A stretch of DNA of 47,754 bases from Chromatiaceae bacterium (GCA_003232725.1 QIJH01000176.1:1-47754); one strand, 5' to 3'; numbered from the stretch's first letter, positions 37,864 to 47,571 are shown. Numbers and translations: made by a program. The notes: generated from the sequence alone by a model not told the origin.

Positions 37864-38811
37864 ATGAGTAAAAAAATCGCTTTTGTCTTTCCAGGCCAGG
37901 GTTCTCAGGCCATTGGTATGTTGTCTGAGATTGCTGCTGCCGATCCGGTTATCGAGCAGACCTTCGCGCAGGCCTCTGAAGTTTTAGGGTATGACTTGTG
38001 GCAGCTGGTTCAAAATGGCCCTGACACTGAACTTAATCAGACCGATAAAACGCAACCTGCAATGCTGGCCGCAGGCGTTGCGATGTATCGCGTCTGGCAA
38101 AATAATTCAGGTATCACACCAAGCGTAATGGCGGGACATAGTTTGGGTGAATACACCGCATTAGTCTGTTCAGGTGCCATCTCATTTGCAGTTGCAATTG
38201 ATCTCGTTGAAAAGCGTGGCCGTTTTATGCAGCAGGCGGTGCCCGCTGGTGAAGGGGCAATGGCGGCGATTTTGGGGCTGGATGATGCGCAGGTGATCAA
38301 ATGCTGTGAAGAGGCGGCAGAGGGTGAAATCATCTCGGCAGTCAATTTCAATACGCCTGGGCAGGTAGTGGTCGCAGGTGCGGCTGCGGCTGTTGAGCGT
38401 ATTACTGGTATTGCTAAAGCAGCGGGTGCTAAACGCGCACTGATATTGCCAGTCAGTGTGCCGTCTCATTGCGAGCTGATGCGTCCTGTAGCAGAACAGA
38501 TGAAGCGACTGCTAGCTGCTGTGGAAATCACAGCACCTTCGATTCCTGTCATCCACAATGCTGACGTTGCAGCTCATCAATCGGCAGATGCGATACGAGA
38601 CGCGTTGCTACGACAGCTGTATAATCCCGTTCGTTGGGTTGAGAGCGTACAGCAGATCGCTGCTAGCGATATTGATACGTTAGTTGAATGCGGACCGGGT
38701 AAGGTACTCGCTGGCATGAATAAGCGTATTGACCGTAGCATGACGGCGCTACCGATCTTTAATCCTGCAAGCCTTGAAAAAGCGATTGCAACCGTAACAG
38801 CAGAAGGTTAA
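37864..38811 (+). CDS. fabD: malonyl-CoA:ACP transacylase
   Basis: Loads malonyl groups onto ACP. 315 aa with FVFPGQGSQAIGM, the nucleophile motif GHSLGEYTAL (Ser about 92), and the His in PVSVPSHCELM. The protein ends with the usual CGPGKVLAGMNKRI region. The gene follows fabH by 38 bases and precedes fabG by 5. Confidence 0.97.
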   Translation: MSKKIAFVFPGQGSQAIGMLSEIAAADPVIEQTFAQASEVLGYDLWQLVQNGPDTELNQTDKTQPAMLAAGVAMYRVWQNNSGITPSVMAGHSLGEYTALVCSGAISFAVAIDLVEKRGRFMQQAVPAGEGAMAAILGLDDAQVIKCCEEAAEGEIISAVNFNTPGQVVVAGAAAAVERITGIAKAAGAKRALILPVSVPSHCELMRPVAEQMKRLLAAVEITAPSIPVIHNADVAAHQSADAIRDALLRQLYNPVRWVESVQQIAASDIDTLVECGPGKVLAGMNKRIDRSMTALPIFNPASLEKAIATVTAEG

Positions 38812-38816
38812 TAGAG

Positions 38817-39554
38817 ATGGAAAATGAAATTGTTTTAGTCACGGGTGCCTCCCGGGGGATTGGACGAGCCATTGCACTCGCACTAGGTAAAAAAGGAGCA
38901 ACTGTGATTGGCACTGCCACGTCAGAGAATGGCGCACAAAACATCGCTAAATATCTGGATGAAAACAGTGTTAAAGGCGCTGGTGAGGTGTTAAATGTCA
39001 CTGCTCAAGACTCTATTGATAGATTGCTCAAGACGGTGACCGAAAAATTTGGTGCGCCGACTATCTTGGTGAATAACGCAGGTATTACCCGCGATAATCT
39101 TTTGATACGGATGAAAGAAGATGAGTGGGATGACATCATCAATACTAATCTGAGTTCTGTTTATCGCCTGAGCAAGTCTTGCCTGCGTGCCATGATGAAG
39201 ACACGTAGTGGTAAAATCGTTAATATTGCATCTGTCGTTGCGTTGACCGGTAACCCTGGACAGTGTAACTATGCCGCTGCGAAGTCTGGCATGATCGGCT
39301 TTAGCAAAGCGCTGGCGCGTGAAGTGGCTTCTCGCGGCATTACGGTTAATTGTGTTGCGCCCGGTTTTATCGAAACAGACATGACACATGAATTGCCAGA
39401 AAAACAGAAAGAGGCGCTGCTGCAGTCGATTCCATTGAATCGATTAGGCCGTCCAGAAGAGATTGCTGGTGCGGTTGAATACTTGACTTCATCAGTAGGA
39501 AATTACATTACCGGCGAGACGATTAACGTCAATGGTGGGATGTATATGGCTTAA
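38817..39554 (+). CDS. fabG: 3-oxoacyl-ACP reductase
   Basis: NADPH-dependent short-chain reductase of fatty acid synthesis. 245 aa: VTGASRGIGRAIALAL cofactor site, NNAGITRDNLL, catalytic Ser-Tyr-Lys region (NIASVVALTGNPGQCNYAAAKSGMIG) and GFIETDMT. Followed by 158 non-coding bases holding the acpP ribosome-binding site GGGAGGA and a possible -10 (TACAAT or TAGAAT) near 39650-39660. Confidence 0.97.
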   Translation: MENEIVLVTGASRGIGRAIALALGKKGATVIGTATSENGAQNIAKYLDENSVKGAGEVLNVTAQDSIDRLLKTVTEKFGAPTILVNNAGITRDNLLIRMKEDEWDDIINTNLSSVYRLSKSCLRAMMKTRSGKIVNIASVVALTGNPGQCNYAAAKSGMIGFSKALAREVASRGITVNCVAPGFIETDMTHELPEKQKEALLQSIPLNRLGRPEEIAGAVEYLTSSVGNYITGETINVNGGMYMA

Positions 39555-39712
39555 TAGATGCGCTGGCATTTATCATGAGTTAATAAAGGCGCATAGTTAG
39601 AGTGGGATTTGTGGGTTGGTGGTGATTTTTTGTAGCCAATCGCAAGGGTTTACAATAGAATACGGCCGCAGCCCCGTTTTATGGGTTTAATTTCCTGGGA
39701 GGAAAATTTGTC

Positions 39713-39932
39713 ATGAGTACTGTTGAAGAACGCGTCAGCAAAATTGTTGTTGAACAGCTAGGTCACCAGCGAAGCATCTTTTGTAGATGATCTAGGGGCC
39801 GATTCACTCGATACCGTTGAGCTGGTAATGGCGCTTGAAGAAGAATTCGAGTGTGAGATTCCTGATGATGAAGCAGAGAAGATCACCACCGTTAAGCAAG
39901 CGGTTGACTACATCAACTCTACTAATAGCTGA
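39713..39932 (+). pseudogene. acpP: acyl carrier protein, frameshifted by an internal 17-nt deletion
   Basis: Carrier of acyl chains in fatty acid synthesis. Frame one reads [17 protein letters not shown] then HQRSIFCR and stops at 39788-39790. The rest continues in a second frame as [41 protein letters not shown] to the TGA at 39930-39932, including the phosphopantetheine serine in DSL. The gene is 220 nt where a 78-residue ACP needs 237, so 17 nt are missing from loop 1 (the stretch between QLG and VT). It sits between fabG and fabF, where the main ACP gene normally lies; as written no ACP can be made. Confidence 0.9.
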
Positions 39933-39949
39933 TTTAGTTGTATGCTCGG

Positions 39950-39985
39950 GGCCGTATTTCACCTTTGTGGTGGGATCGGCCTTTT
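39950..39985 (+). terminator. rho-independent terminator after acpP
   Basis: Outer stem GGCCG/CGGCC (39950-39954 and 39977-39981), inner stem CACC/GGTG, followed by TTTT. Well placed 18 bases after the acpP stop and before fabF; partial read-through is likely, as in other acpP-fabF pairs. Confidence 0.65.
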
Positions 39986-40062
39986 GTATTTCAGGGGCTA
40001 GAGAGAAGCCTTGTATAATAAGTCTTTAAGTAACATCGTATTAATGTTGGAGTGTAGATAGG

Positions 40063-41304
40063 GTGGCTGATAAACGTCGTGTCGTAATCACAGGCTTGGG
40101 AATGGTTTGCCCGGTTGGTTTGAATGTTTCCGCTTCATGGGCAAATATCCTGGCGGGGAAAAGTGGTATTCGCGCGCTAACCCATTTTGATGTCGAACGT
40201 TTTAGTACTCGTTTTGGTGGTTCTGTTTGGGGTTTTGATATCAGCGAATATATGAGCGCTAAACAAGCCAAGAAGATGGACCCATTCATGCACTACGGTG
40301 TGGCGGCGGGGCATCAGGCATTTGTCGATTCTGGACTAGCAGTCACTGACGAAAATGCTCACCGCATCGGTGTTTCAATCGGTTCTGGTATCGGTGGTGT
40401 GTCCGGCATCGAGAAGGGCTATGATACCTTCCAGAAGAGCGGCCCACGTCGCATCTCTCCATTCTTTGTGCCGAGTAACATTATCAATATGATTTCGGGG
40501 AATCTTTCGATCATGCACGGCCTGAAAGGACCGAATCTTGCGATCGTTACCGCTTGCTCAACCGGTACCCACAGCATTGGGGACGCGGCGCGCATCATCG
40601 AGTATGGGGATGCCGATGTGATGGTGGCAGGGGGTGCTGAGATGGCAACATCGCCAACAGGACTAGGTGGCTTCTGTGCAGCACGTGCGCTCTCGACCAA
40701 TAATGACGATCCCGCAGGAGCGAGTCGTCCGTGGGATTTAAATCGCGACGGCTTTGTACTGAGTGATGGTGCCGGTGTTGTCACACTTGAAGAGTACGAA
40801 CATGCTAAGGCGCGTGGTGCGAAGATCTACGCCGAAGTGATTGGTTACGGCATGAGTGGTGACGCTTACCATATGACCTCACCATCAGAAGGCGGTGAGG
40901 GTGCGATGCGCTGCATGCAGAATGCAATGCGTAATGCGGGCATTAATCCTGACGAGATTGATTACATCAATGCTCATGGCACCTCAACATCCGCTGGTGA
41001 TTGTGCTGAAACGATGGCGCTTAAGAGCGCCTTTGGTGATCATGCCAATAAGCTTGCGGTGAGCTCAACCAAGTCAATGACTGGCCATTTGTTAGGTGCT
41101 GCTGGCGGGATTGAGGCAATCTTTTCTGCACTTGCTATTTATCACCAGGTTGCACCACCAACGATTAATCTTGAGACACCTGACCCTGAGTGTGATCTTG
41201 ATTTTGTACCGCACAGCGCACGTGAAATGAAGATCGATATTGCGATGTCTAACTCGTTCGGTTTTGGTGGTACCAACAGTACCTTGATCTTCAAAAAAGT
41301 TTAA
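40063..41304 (+). CDS. fabF: 3-oxoacyl-ACP synthase II
   Basis: Elongating condensing enzyme. 413 aa: [15 protein letters not shown] start, catalytic Cys in [16 protein letters not shown] (about 164), His in [13 protein letters not shown] and His in [15 protein letters not shown]. The GTG start at 40063 follows GGAG (40049-40052) and gives the canonical N-terminus. It is 45 bases from the pabB-like gene. Confidence 0.97.
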   Translation: MADKRRVVITGLGMVCPVGLNVSASWANILAGKSGIRALTHFDVERFSTRFGGSVWGFDISEYMSAKQAKKMDPFMHYGVAAGHQAFVDSGLAVTDENAHRIGVSIGSGIGGVSGIEKGYDTFQKSGPRRISPFFVPSNIINMISGNLSIMHGLKGPNLAIVTACSTGTHSIGDAARIIEYGDADVMVAGGAEMATSPTGLGGFCAARALSTNNDDPAGASRPWDLNRDGFVLSDGAGVVTLEEYEHAKARGAKIYAEVIGYGMSGDAYHMTSPSEGGEGAMRCMQNAMRNAGINPDEIDYINAHGTSTSAGDCAETMALKSAFGDHANKLAVSSTKSMTGHLLGAAGGIEAIFSALAIYHQVAPPTINLETPDPECDLDFVPHSAREMKIDIAMSNSFGFGGTNSTLIFKKV

Positions 41305-41349
41305 TTCAATGTTTGGCTGCATCAACGCAGACCACCATACATAAATAGC

Positions 41350-42768
41350 ATGATGGTGAATAAAAATGATTGTCGCAGTCGTGATGACAACGTCGTAGAG
41401 CAGAGGGAATATGCCGCGGCATTGGATTTAATCGCACTTCACGAAACAGACCCCGAACGTTATCCGTATCTATTGCAAAGTGTTGCTGCGGGCCCCGTTC
41501 AGGCACGCTTCGATATTCTCTTTGCTTACCCCGCTGAAACATTAGCACTCAAATTCGACGGCACGCTACAGCAGGGTGCTCAGCGACTGTCAGATAATGA
41601 TTTCCTGAAACAGCTTGATAGCTGGTGGCAGCAAGAAACTTGCGAGAGTAATCATGCAATCGATCTGCCTTTTTATGGCGGCTGGTTTCTTTACCTGGGT
41701 TATGAACTGGCCGCACAGATTGAACCAGGTTTAACACTGCCGATGAAAGGCTTTGCAAAACAACTGCCGGTTGCCTATGCGACGCGTATCCCGGCGGCAA
41801 TCATTAGAGACCACCATCACAATAAAAATTGGCTAATCGCTGAGAGTGGCCATGCCGAACTGCTGGATGTGATGCAACAAGATGTCGAGTCGCTTGTACT
41901 ATCAAAGACTAAAATAACAGATACACCTTTTGTGACAACACTGATTGAAGATGAACCTGCGCGTTACTTGAATGCTGTCGAGAAGGTTAAGCAGTACATT
42001 ATTGATGGCGATGTGTTTCAGGCAAACCTGTCGCGTGAATGGCGCGGTGAAATGGTTGATGGCATCTCTGCTACTGATATTTATCGCAGACTATGCCAGC
42101 AAAACCCAGCCCCTTTCGCAGGCCTTGCCTGTTACCTGGATAGCGCGGTGATTAGTTCTTCGCCCGAGCGCCTTGTTGACCTGAAAGCGGGACAGGTGTC
42201 GACGCGCCCGATTGCCGGAACACGCCCTCGTGCAAACAATGACAGTGATGATCTGGCGCTCGCTGACGCATTAATGCAGCACCCTAAAGAGCGTGCTGAA
42301 CATATCATGCTGATTGATCTTGAACGTAATGACCTCGGGCGTGTGTGTGAACCGGGCACAATCGAAGTAGATGAATTTATGGTGCTTGAGTCTTATGCAC
42401 ATGTGCATCACATCGTCTCCAATGTTTGTGGTACCAAGCGTGAGGAGATCTCACCGGGTGGAGTCATTCGTGCGCTATTTCCCGGTGGCACGATTACGGG
42501 TTGCCCCAAGGTGCGCTGTATGGAGATTATTGCGCAATTGGAGCAGACCACGCGCGGCGCTTATACTGGCGCGATGGGCTACCTTAACCGTGATGGCAGT
42601 ATGGATCTCAATATTTTGATTCGCACCATTGTTACTGAAGGCAGGGCGCTTAGCCTGCGTGCGGGTGCTGGCATTGTTGCAGATTCCAATGCCGCTGCTG
42701 AACTGATTGAGACCCGCATCAAAGCGCGTGGCCTGCTGCGTGCGCTGGGTGTGAATGATGCTGATTAA
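41350..42768 (+). CDS. pabB: aminodeoxychorismate synthase component I
   Basis: Chorismate-utilising enzyme of 472 aa that makes 4-amino-4-deoxychorismate for folate, using ammonia from PabA (not in this window). C-terminal motifs: YLNAVEKVKQYIIDGDVFQANLSR, SSPERLVDL, TITGCPKVRCMEIIAQLE and GAGIVADSNAAAE. The loop STRPIAGTRPRAN has Ala where many PabB enzymes have the nucleophilic Lys (PIKGT). Next to pabC with a 14-base overlap, which supports PabB and not TrpE. Confidence 0.85.
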   Translation: MMVNKNDCRSRDDNVVEQREYAAALDLIALHETDPERYPYLLQSVAAGPVQARFDILFAYPAETLALKFDGTLQQGAQRLSDNDFLKQLDSWWQQETCESNHAIDLPFYGGWFLYLGYELAAQIEPGLTLPMKGFAKQLPVAYATRIPAAIIRDHHHNKNWLIAESGHAELLDVMQQDVESLVLSKTKITDTPFVTTLIEDEPARYLNAVEKVKQYIIDGDVFQANLSREWRGEMVDGISATDIYRRLCQQNPAPFAGLACYLDSAVISSSPERLVDLKAGQVSTRPIAGTRPRANNDSDDLALADALMQHPKERAEHIMLIDLERNDLGRVCEPGTIEVDEFMVLESYAHVHHIVSNVCGTKREEISPGGVIRALFPGGTITGCPKVRCMEIIAQLEQTTRGAYTGAMGYLNRDGSMDLNILIRTIVTEGRALSLRAGAGIVADSNAAAELIETRIKARGLLRALGVNDAD

Positions 42769-43582
42769 CGGTATCGTGACAGATTTACTGCCTGCCAGTG
42801 ACCGTGGCCTGCAATATGGTGATGGTCTGTTTGAAACCATCGCAGTGGTTGATGGTGAACCGCAATTATGGGCCGCACACATGGCGCGCCTCGCCACCGG
42901 GTGTGAAGTGTTACAGTTGCCACCACCCGAGAACGAGCTGTTATTGCAGGAGGTGCGGCAACTCTGCGCCAAGGGCAAAAAAACCATTCTGAAGATTATT
43001 ATGACGCGAGGAAGCGGGGGACGTGGCTACCGCTTTCCAGAAAACGTTGCAGTAACACGACTGCTCTCTGTCCATCCGTGGCCTGATTATCCGTCTACGC
43101 ACTACCAGCACGGTATCACCGCGACGGTCTGCGACACCCGCCTCGCTAGTCATTCCGCACTTGCTGGAATCAAACATCTGAATCGTCTGGAGCAGGTACT
43201 CGCTCGTAACGAGTGGCAGGGCAATGATATTCACGAAGGGTTGATGTTAGATCACCATGACAATGTGATTGAAGGGACGATGAGTAATCTTTTTATTATC
43301 GAAGGTGACACGCTTATCACCCCATATCTGAATGAATGCGGTATTAATGGCGTGATGCGTGAAACGGTACTGGCATTGGCAATCCGGCTGAATATTACAA
43401 CATGTATCGAAACCGTCTCGCTCGCGCGTTTAAAGGCGGCCTCAGCTTGCTTTGTCACCAATAGCATCATTGGCCTCTGGCCGCTACGCGCGCTTGATGA
43501 TATAACCTATCAACCAGCCAAGATGACACAGGATCTGATCCGGGCACTTAGCGAACAACACTTAATAACGATAGCAACCTGA
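42755..43582 (+). CDS. pabC: aminodeoxychorismate lyase
   Basis: PLP fold-type IV enzyme that releases pyruvate from aminodeoxychorismate to give p-aminobenzoate. 275 aa: DRGLQYGDGLFETIAV near the N-terminus, PLP lysine in GIKHLNRLEQVLARNE (about 139), EGTMSNLFII and NGVMRETVL. Overlaps pabB by 14 bases and shares a base with mltG. Confidence 0.93.
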   Translation: MMLINGIVTDLLPASDRGLQYGDGLFETIAVVDGEPQLWAAHMARLATGCEVLQLPPPENELLLQEVRQLCAKGKKTILKIIMTRGSGGRGYRFPENVAVTRLLSVHPWPDYPSTHYQHGITATVCDTRLASHSALAGIKHLNRLEQVLARNEWQGNDIHEGLMLDHHDNVIEGTMSNLFIIEGDTLITPYLNECGINGVMRETVLALAIRLNITTCIETVSLARLKAASACFVTNSIIGLWPLRALDDITYQPAKMTQDLIRALSEQHLITIAT

Positions 43583-44610
43583 TGAAAAATGTAATTGGAA
43601 AACTAATCGGCTTTGTGCTGTTGCTCGTCAGTTTTGTTGGCGGCTGGTTTATGCTGGAATTCCAGACCTTCAACCGTGGTTCACTTTCAAACACCACTTT
43701 TGCCCCGCTGAGTTACACCATTAAATCGGGTGCTAATCTTTCATCCGTTGCCAATGAACTGCATCAACATGGTTTTATGGAGCATCCGCGTTATTGGGTC
43801 TGGTTCGCCAGGTGGGAGGGGGATGCAGATAAAATCAAGGCAGGGGAGTATGCAATTGCACCGCAGATGACGCCGCGTCAGTTACTGGCACTGTTTGTCT
43901 CAGGCAAGGTGATTGATTACACTTTGACCATTCCAGAAGGGTGGACCTTTCGCCAGATGATTAAGGCACTGCATCAGCATGATAAAATCAAAAAGACACT
44001 GCTTGATGGTGATGGCAAATTACTGGATAACACAGCGATCATGACGCGGCTGCGACTGTCAGAAAAACACCCGGAGGGGATGTTCTACCCAGACACCTAT
44101 CATTTCACCAATAATACAACGGATGTTGCGATGCTACAGCGTGCCTTTAAACAGATGCAGCAGCGCCTGGATGATGAGTGGCAAAATCGCGCGCCCAATC
44201 TGCCCTATAAAAATAGCTATGAAGCGTTGATCATGGCATCGATCATCGAAAAAGAGACTGCAGCAGCAGAAGAGCGTGAACAGATTGCGGGAGTTTTTGT
44301 GCGTCGTCTGAATAAACGGATGCGACTACAAACGGATCCAACCGTTATCTATGGATTAGGGGAGAGCTTTGATGGCAATATTCGAAAACGCGACCTGCGG
44401 GCGATGAACCCTTACAATACCTATAAAATAAAAGGGCTGCCACCGACACCCATTGCACTGCCGGGTGGTGACTCGATCTACGCTGCATTGCATCCAGCAC
44501 CAGGCAAGACGCTCTATTTTGTCTCACGTGGTGATGGCACCCATCAGTTCTCAGTGACCAATGCAGAGCACAATGTGGCGGTCAGAAAATATCAGTTAAA
44601 AAAGCGCTAA
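43582..44610 (+). CDS. mltG: endolytic murein transglycosylase MltG
   Basis: Inner-membrane enzyme that cuts nascent peptidoglycan glycan strands. 342 aa: one N-terminal membrane helix (GKLIGFVLLLVSFVGGWFML), then a LysM-like part (YTIKSGANLSSVANELH), and the catalytic YceG domain with MASIIEKETAAAEER (catalytic Glu), LQTDPTVIYG and NPYNTYKIKGLPPTPIALPG. Order pabC-mltG-tmk-holB matches E. coli. Confidence 0.95.
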   Translation: MKNVIGKLIGFVLLLVSFVGGWFMLEFQTFNRGSLSNTTFAPLSYTIKSGANLSSVANELHQHGFMEHPRYWVWFARWEGDADKIKAGEYAIAPQMTPRQLLALFVSGKVIDYTLTIPEGWTFRQMIKALHQHDKIKKTLLDGDGKLLDNTAIMTRLRLSEKHPEGMFYPDTYHFTNNTTDVAMLQRAFKQMQQRLDDEWQNRAPNLPYKNSYEALIMASIIEKETAAAEEREQIAGVFVRRLNKRMRLQTDPTVIYGLGESFDGNIRKRDLRAMNPYNTYKIKGLPPTPIALPGGDSIYAALHPAPGKTLYFVSRGDGTHQFSVTNAEHNVAVRKYQLKKR

Positions 44611-44637
44611 ACTAAAGTGCATGAGTAGCATCATCAT

Positions 44638-45285
44638 ATGTACAAAGAACGATCACATGGCCGTTTTATCACCGTTGAAGGGACGGAAGGGGTGGGTAAA
44701 AGCAGCAATATCACTTTTATTCAAGAGACCTTACAAAAGGCAGGCATCGATGTTGTGGCGACTCGTGAACCGGGTGGCACCCAGCTAGGCGAAGAGGTAC
44801 GTGAAATGCTGCTCGACCATCGCCACAGCGGCATGAGTGTTGATGCTGAACTACTGTTGATGTTTGCCGCACGTGCGCAACATATTGAGCAAGTGATTCA
44901 ACCGGCGCTGAAGCAAGGCCAGTGGGTGTTGTGTGACCGTTTTACCGATGCCACCTATGCTTACCAGGGCGGTGGACGCGGCATACCCAATGAACGCATC
45001 GCCACTCTTGAGCGTTGGGTGCAGGATACATTACGACCGGATATGACGGTGCTGCTCGATTTGCCGGTTGAGATTGGACTGGCACGCGCAGCAGAGCGTG
45101 GTGTGGCTGATCGTTTCGAAAAAGAGCAGCAGACCTTTTTCGAGCAGGTGCGTCAGGCTTATCTTGTACAGGCACAAAAAACCCCGGAACGTTATCGTAT
45201 TATCGATGCCTCACGTACACTTGACGAAGTACAGCAGCAAATTGCAGCGGTGTTACAGCTTATATTAGAGGAACAAGGCGCATGA
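44638..45285 (+). CDS. tmk: thymidylate kinase
   Basis: Phosphorylates dTMP to dTDP. 215 aa: P-loop in TVEGTEGVGKSSN (about 13-25), DR motif with ATREPGGTQLGE, LCDRFTDATYAYQGGGRG and LID region RAAERGVADRFE. The stop overlaps the holB start by 4 bases (ATGA). Confidence 0.96.
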   Translation: MYKERSHGRFITVEGTEGVGKSSNITFIQETLQKAGIDVVATREPGGTQLGEEVREMLLDHRHSGMSVDAELLLMFAARAQHIEQVIQPALKQGQWVLCDRFTDATYAYQGGGRGIPNERIATLERWVQDTLRPDMTVLLDLPVEIGLARAAERGVADRFEKEQQTFFEQVRQAYLVQAQKTPERYRIIDASRTLDEVQQQIAAVLQLILEEQGA

Positions 45286-46262
45286 GTGCCGTACTGCCAT
45301 GGCAACAGTCGCAGTGGGATAACCTGCTGTCGCGTATTGCTCAGGATAACCTGCCACATGCGCTGCTGCTGACAGGGCGACGTGGCGTTGGCAAACAGCG
45401 TTTAGCACTGCAACTTGCAGCACGACTACTCTGTACCGAGGAGCAGCCGGAGCCGTGTGGTCAGTGCAAAGGGTGTCGCCTGATCTTAGCTGGCACCCAT
45501 CCCGATTTAAAGGTAATACAACCACTAGAAGATAAAAGCGTCATCAGCGTCGACCAGATACGTGAATTAAGCCACTATCTGTCACTCACAGCTCTGTGTG
45601 GCGGCTACCAGGTGGTGCTGATCTCACCAGCTGATGCGATGAACGTAAATGCGGCCAATAGCCTGTTAAAGACACTCGAAGAGCCACCGGCTAACACCTT
45701 ATTGTTGTTGATGAGCGACCGGCCGTCGGCACTCACCGCCACGATCCGTAGCCGCTGTCAGGTTATCAACTTTGCAAAGCCAGCACATGATAGCGCGCTG
45801 ACCTGGTTAAAAAACCAGCAGCCAGAGTTGGATGCCCAAGTCGCCAATACAGTGCTTGAATTGGCAGATGGCGCACCGCTTCGTGCCGCTGAAATGGTTG
45901 CGCAAGGGGCCCTTGATCAACGCACTGAAATGCTCGATGACCTAGAACAAATCGTGGCAGGGCGCTGTGATCCAATTGAAATTGCTAAGAAATGGCTAAA
46001 GTTAGGGAAAAAAGAATCGTTATATTGGGTATACGGATGGCTGGTCGATATGGTGCGCATGAAGGTGGCAGATCAACCACCTTACATTGCAAATGCCGAC
46101 GTTGCACCACGTCTCAGTAAGATGGCCGCTACGATAGCGCTGCCACTGCTCTACAAAAGGCTAGATCAGGTCAGTGAAGCGCTTAGGCTAGCCGATAATC
46201 AGTCCATAAACGCAGGACTATTACTGGAAGGGGTGTTGATTGGCTGGACACCACGGTGCTGA
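45282..46262 (+). CDS. holB: DNA polymerase III delta' subunit
   Basis: Clamp-loader subunit, 326 aa. LPHALLLTGRRGVGKQRLA is the degenerate P-loop region, CGQCKGCRLILAGTHPDL the zinc-binding module, and NAANSLLKTLEEPPANTLLLLMSDRPSALTATIRSRCQ the conserved sensor region. Context tmk-holB-pilZ-tatD is typical for gammaproteobacteria. Confidence 0.95.
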   Translation: MSAVLPWQQSQWDNLLSRIAQDNLPHALLLTGRRGVGKQRLALQLAARLLCTEEQPEPCGQCKGCRLILAGTHPDLKVIQPLEDKSVISVDQIRELSHYLSLTALCGGYQVVLISPADAMNVNAANSLLKTLEEPPANTLLLLMSDRPSALTATIRSRCQVINFAKPAHDSALTWLKNQQPELDAQVANTVLELADGAPLRAAEMVAQGALDQRTEMLDDLEQIVAGRCDPIEIAKKWLKLGKKESLYWVYGWLVDMVRMKVADQPPYIANADVAPRLSKMAATIALPLLYKRLDQVSEALRLADNQSINAGLLLEGVLIGWTPRC

Positions 46263-46308
46263 GGCGATTAATAAACCAAGTTAAATTAGAAATGGATTAG
46301 CGTAGACA

Positions 46309-46662
46309 ATGGCTGAAGAGAAAAAATCAAGGCAAGGTATTTTATCTCTCGCAATTAAAGACAAGGGGGCGCTCTATGCCGCCTATATGCCATTTTTACT
46401 CGGTGGTGGTATCTTTATCCCATCCAATAAACCCTACAGACTTGGCGATGAAGTCTTTATGTTGTTAACCCTGATGGATGAAACAGAAAAGATGCCCGTT
46501 GTCGGGCGTGTTGCCTGGATCAACCCCATTGGAGCGCAAGGCAACCGTATTGCAGGTATCGGAGTGCAGTTTACAGACAAAGATGGTGAATCAGTCCGCA
46601 ATAAAATTGAAACCTATCTTGCCGGGGCACTAAAATCTGAGCGCATGACACACACTATGTAA
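46309..46662 (+). CDS. pilZ: PilZ domain protein (type IV pilus PilZ class)
   Basis: 117 aa, almost all PilZ domain: YMPFLLGGGIFIPSNKPYRLGDEVFMLLTLMDE, VVGRVAWINP, GAQGNRIAGIGVQFTD. It lacks the RxxxR and DxSxxG di-GMP contacts, as do canonical pilus PilZ proteins, so it probably works by protein contact in pilus biogenesis. Same place (after holB, before tatD) as in pseudomonads. Confidence 0.92.
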   Translation: MAEEKKSRQGILSLAIKDKGALYAAYMPFLLGGGIFIPSNKPYRLGDEVFMLLTLMDETEKMPVVGRVAWINPIGAQGNRIAGIGVQFTDKDGESVRNKIETYLAGALKSERMTHTM

Positions 46663-46773
46663 ACAGTTACCGCTTAAGCGACTTTTTTCACTGATGCTAT
46701 TCAGGCTTTAGCACGTTATAATCTGGCACTTCAAAAGACCATTCAATGAATCATTAAAGCAGAGAATTCCACC

Positions 46774-47553
46774 ATGTCACTGATTGACTCGCACTGTCAT
46801 CTAGATCGGCTCGCACTTGAAAAGATGGGTACCGATTTAGATGGAGCTGTTGCACTGGCAAAGGAAAGTGGCGTTGAGCAGATGTTATGTGTCTCAATTA
46901 ATCTTGAGAATTTTCCTGAGGTTCTTAGAATATCCCATTGTTATGAAAATATATTTTCATCTGTTGGTGTTCATCCAAGCGATGAGAGTGAAGAGCCATC
47001 GCTCGAACAGCTGATTAAATTAGCAGACGACCCCAAGATCATCGCGATTGGCGAAACCGGACTCGATTATTTCTATAACGAAGGTGATCTTGAGTGGCAG
47101 CGTGAGCGTTTCAGGGTGCATATCCGAGCGGCAATCGCCACCGGTAAGCCGCTAATTATTCACACCCGAGAGGCAGAAGCGGACACGTTAGCCATTATGC
47201 GAGAAGAAGGCGCAGATAAAATTGGTGGCGTGATGCACTGTTTTACGGGTTCTCTGGGAATGGCCCAAGAGTGTCTTGATCTTGGGTTCTATATCTCATT
47301 TTCAGGCATTGTGACATTTCGCAATGCAGATGAGCTGCGTGAAGTCGCCAGGATGGTGCCAGAAGATCGCATGTTGATCGAGACCGATGCGCCATATTTA
47401 ACACCGGTACCGAAACGAGGGAAACCAAACCATCCCGCGCTAGTTAAGCATGTAGCAGAACATATTGCGGAACAGCGGGGTGTTTCGTTTGAACAGATAG
47501 CAGAGGCGACGAGCGCTAATTTTCGGCGTCTATTTGGTACGCCGTCCATCTGA
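46774..47553 (+). CDS. TatD-family metal-dependent deoxyribonuclease
   Basis: 259 aa TIM-barrel hydrolase: metal ligands in LIDSHCHLDR, EIGETGLDYF-type motif (AIGETGLDYFYNEG), PLIIHTREAE, GVMHCFTGS and LIETDAPYLTPVP. Members act as DNA-end or 3'-5' nucleases in DNA repair; the exact paralogue (TatD or YcfH) is best read as YcfH from the holB context. The window's last 200 bases follow. Confidence 0.92.
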   Translation: MSLIDSHCHLDRLALEKMGTDLDGAVALAKESGVEQMLCVSINLENFPEVLRISHCYENIFSSVGVHPSDESEEPSLEQLIKLADDPKIIAIGETGLDYFYNEGDLEWQRERFRVHIRAAIATGKPLIIHTREAEADTLAIMREEGADKIGGVMHCFTGSLGMAQECLDLGFYISFSGIVTFRNADELREVARMVPEDRMLIETDAPYLTPVPKRGKPNHPALVKHVAEHIAEQRGVSFEQIAEATSANFRRLFGTPSI

Positions 47554-47571
47554 TAATTTGTAAGCCTCCTT

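Noticed and set aside
39713..39932. Programmed +1 frameshift in acpP
   Set aside because: No prfB-like signal (Shine-Dalgarno, slippery codon and stop) is present, and residues are missing as well, so deletion explains it better than recoding.
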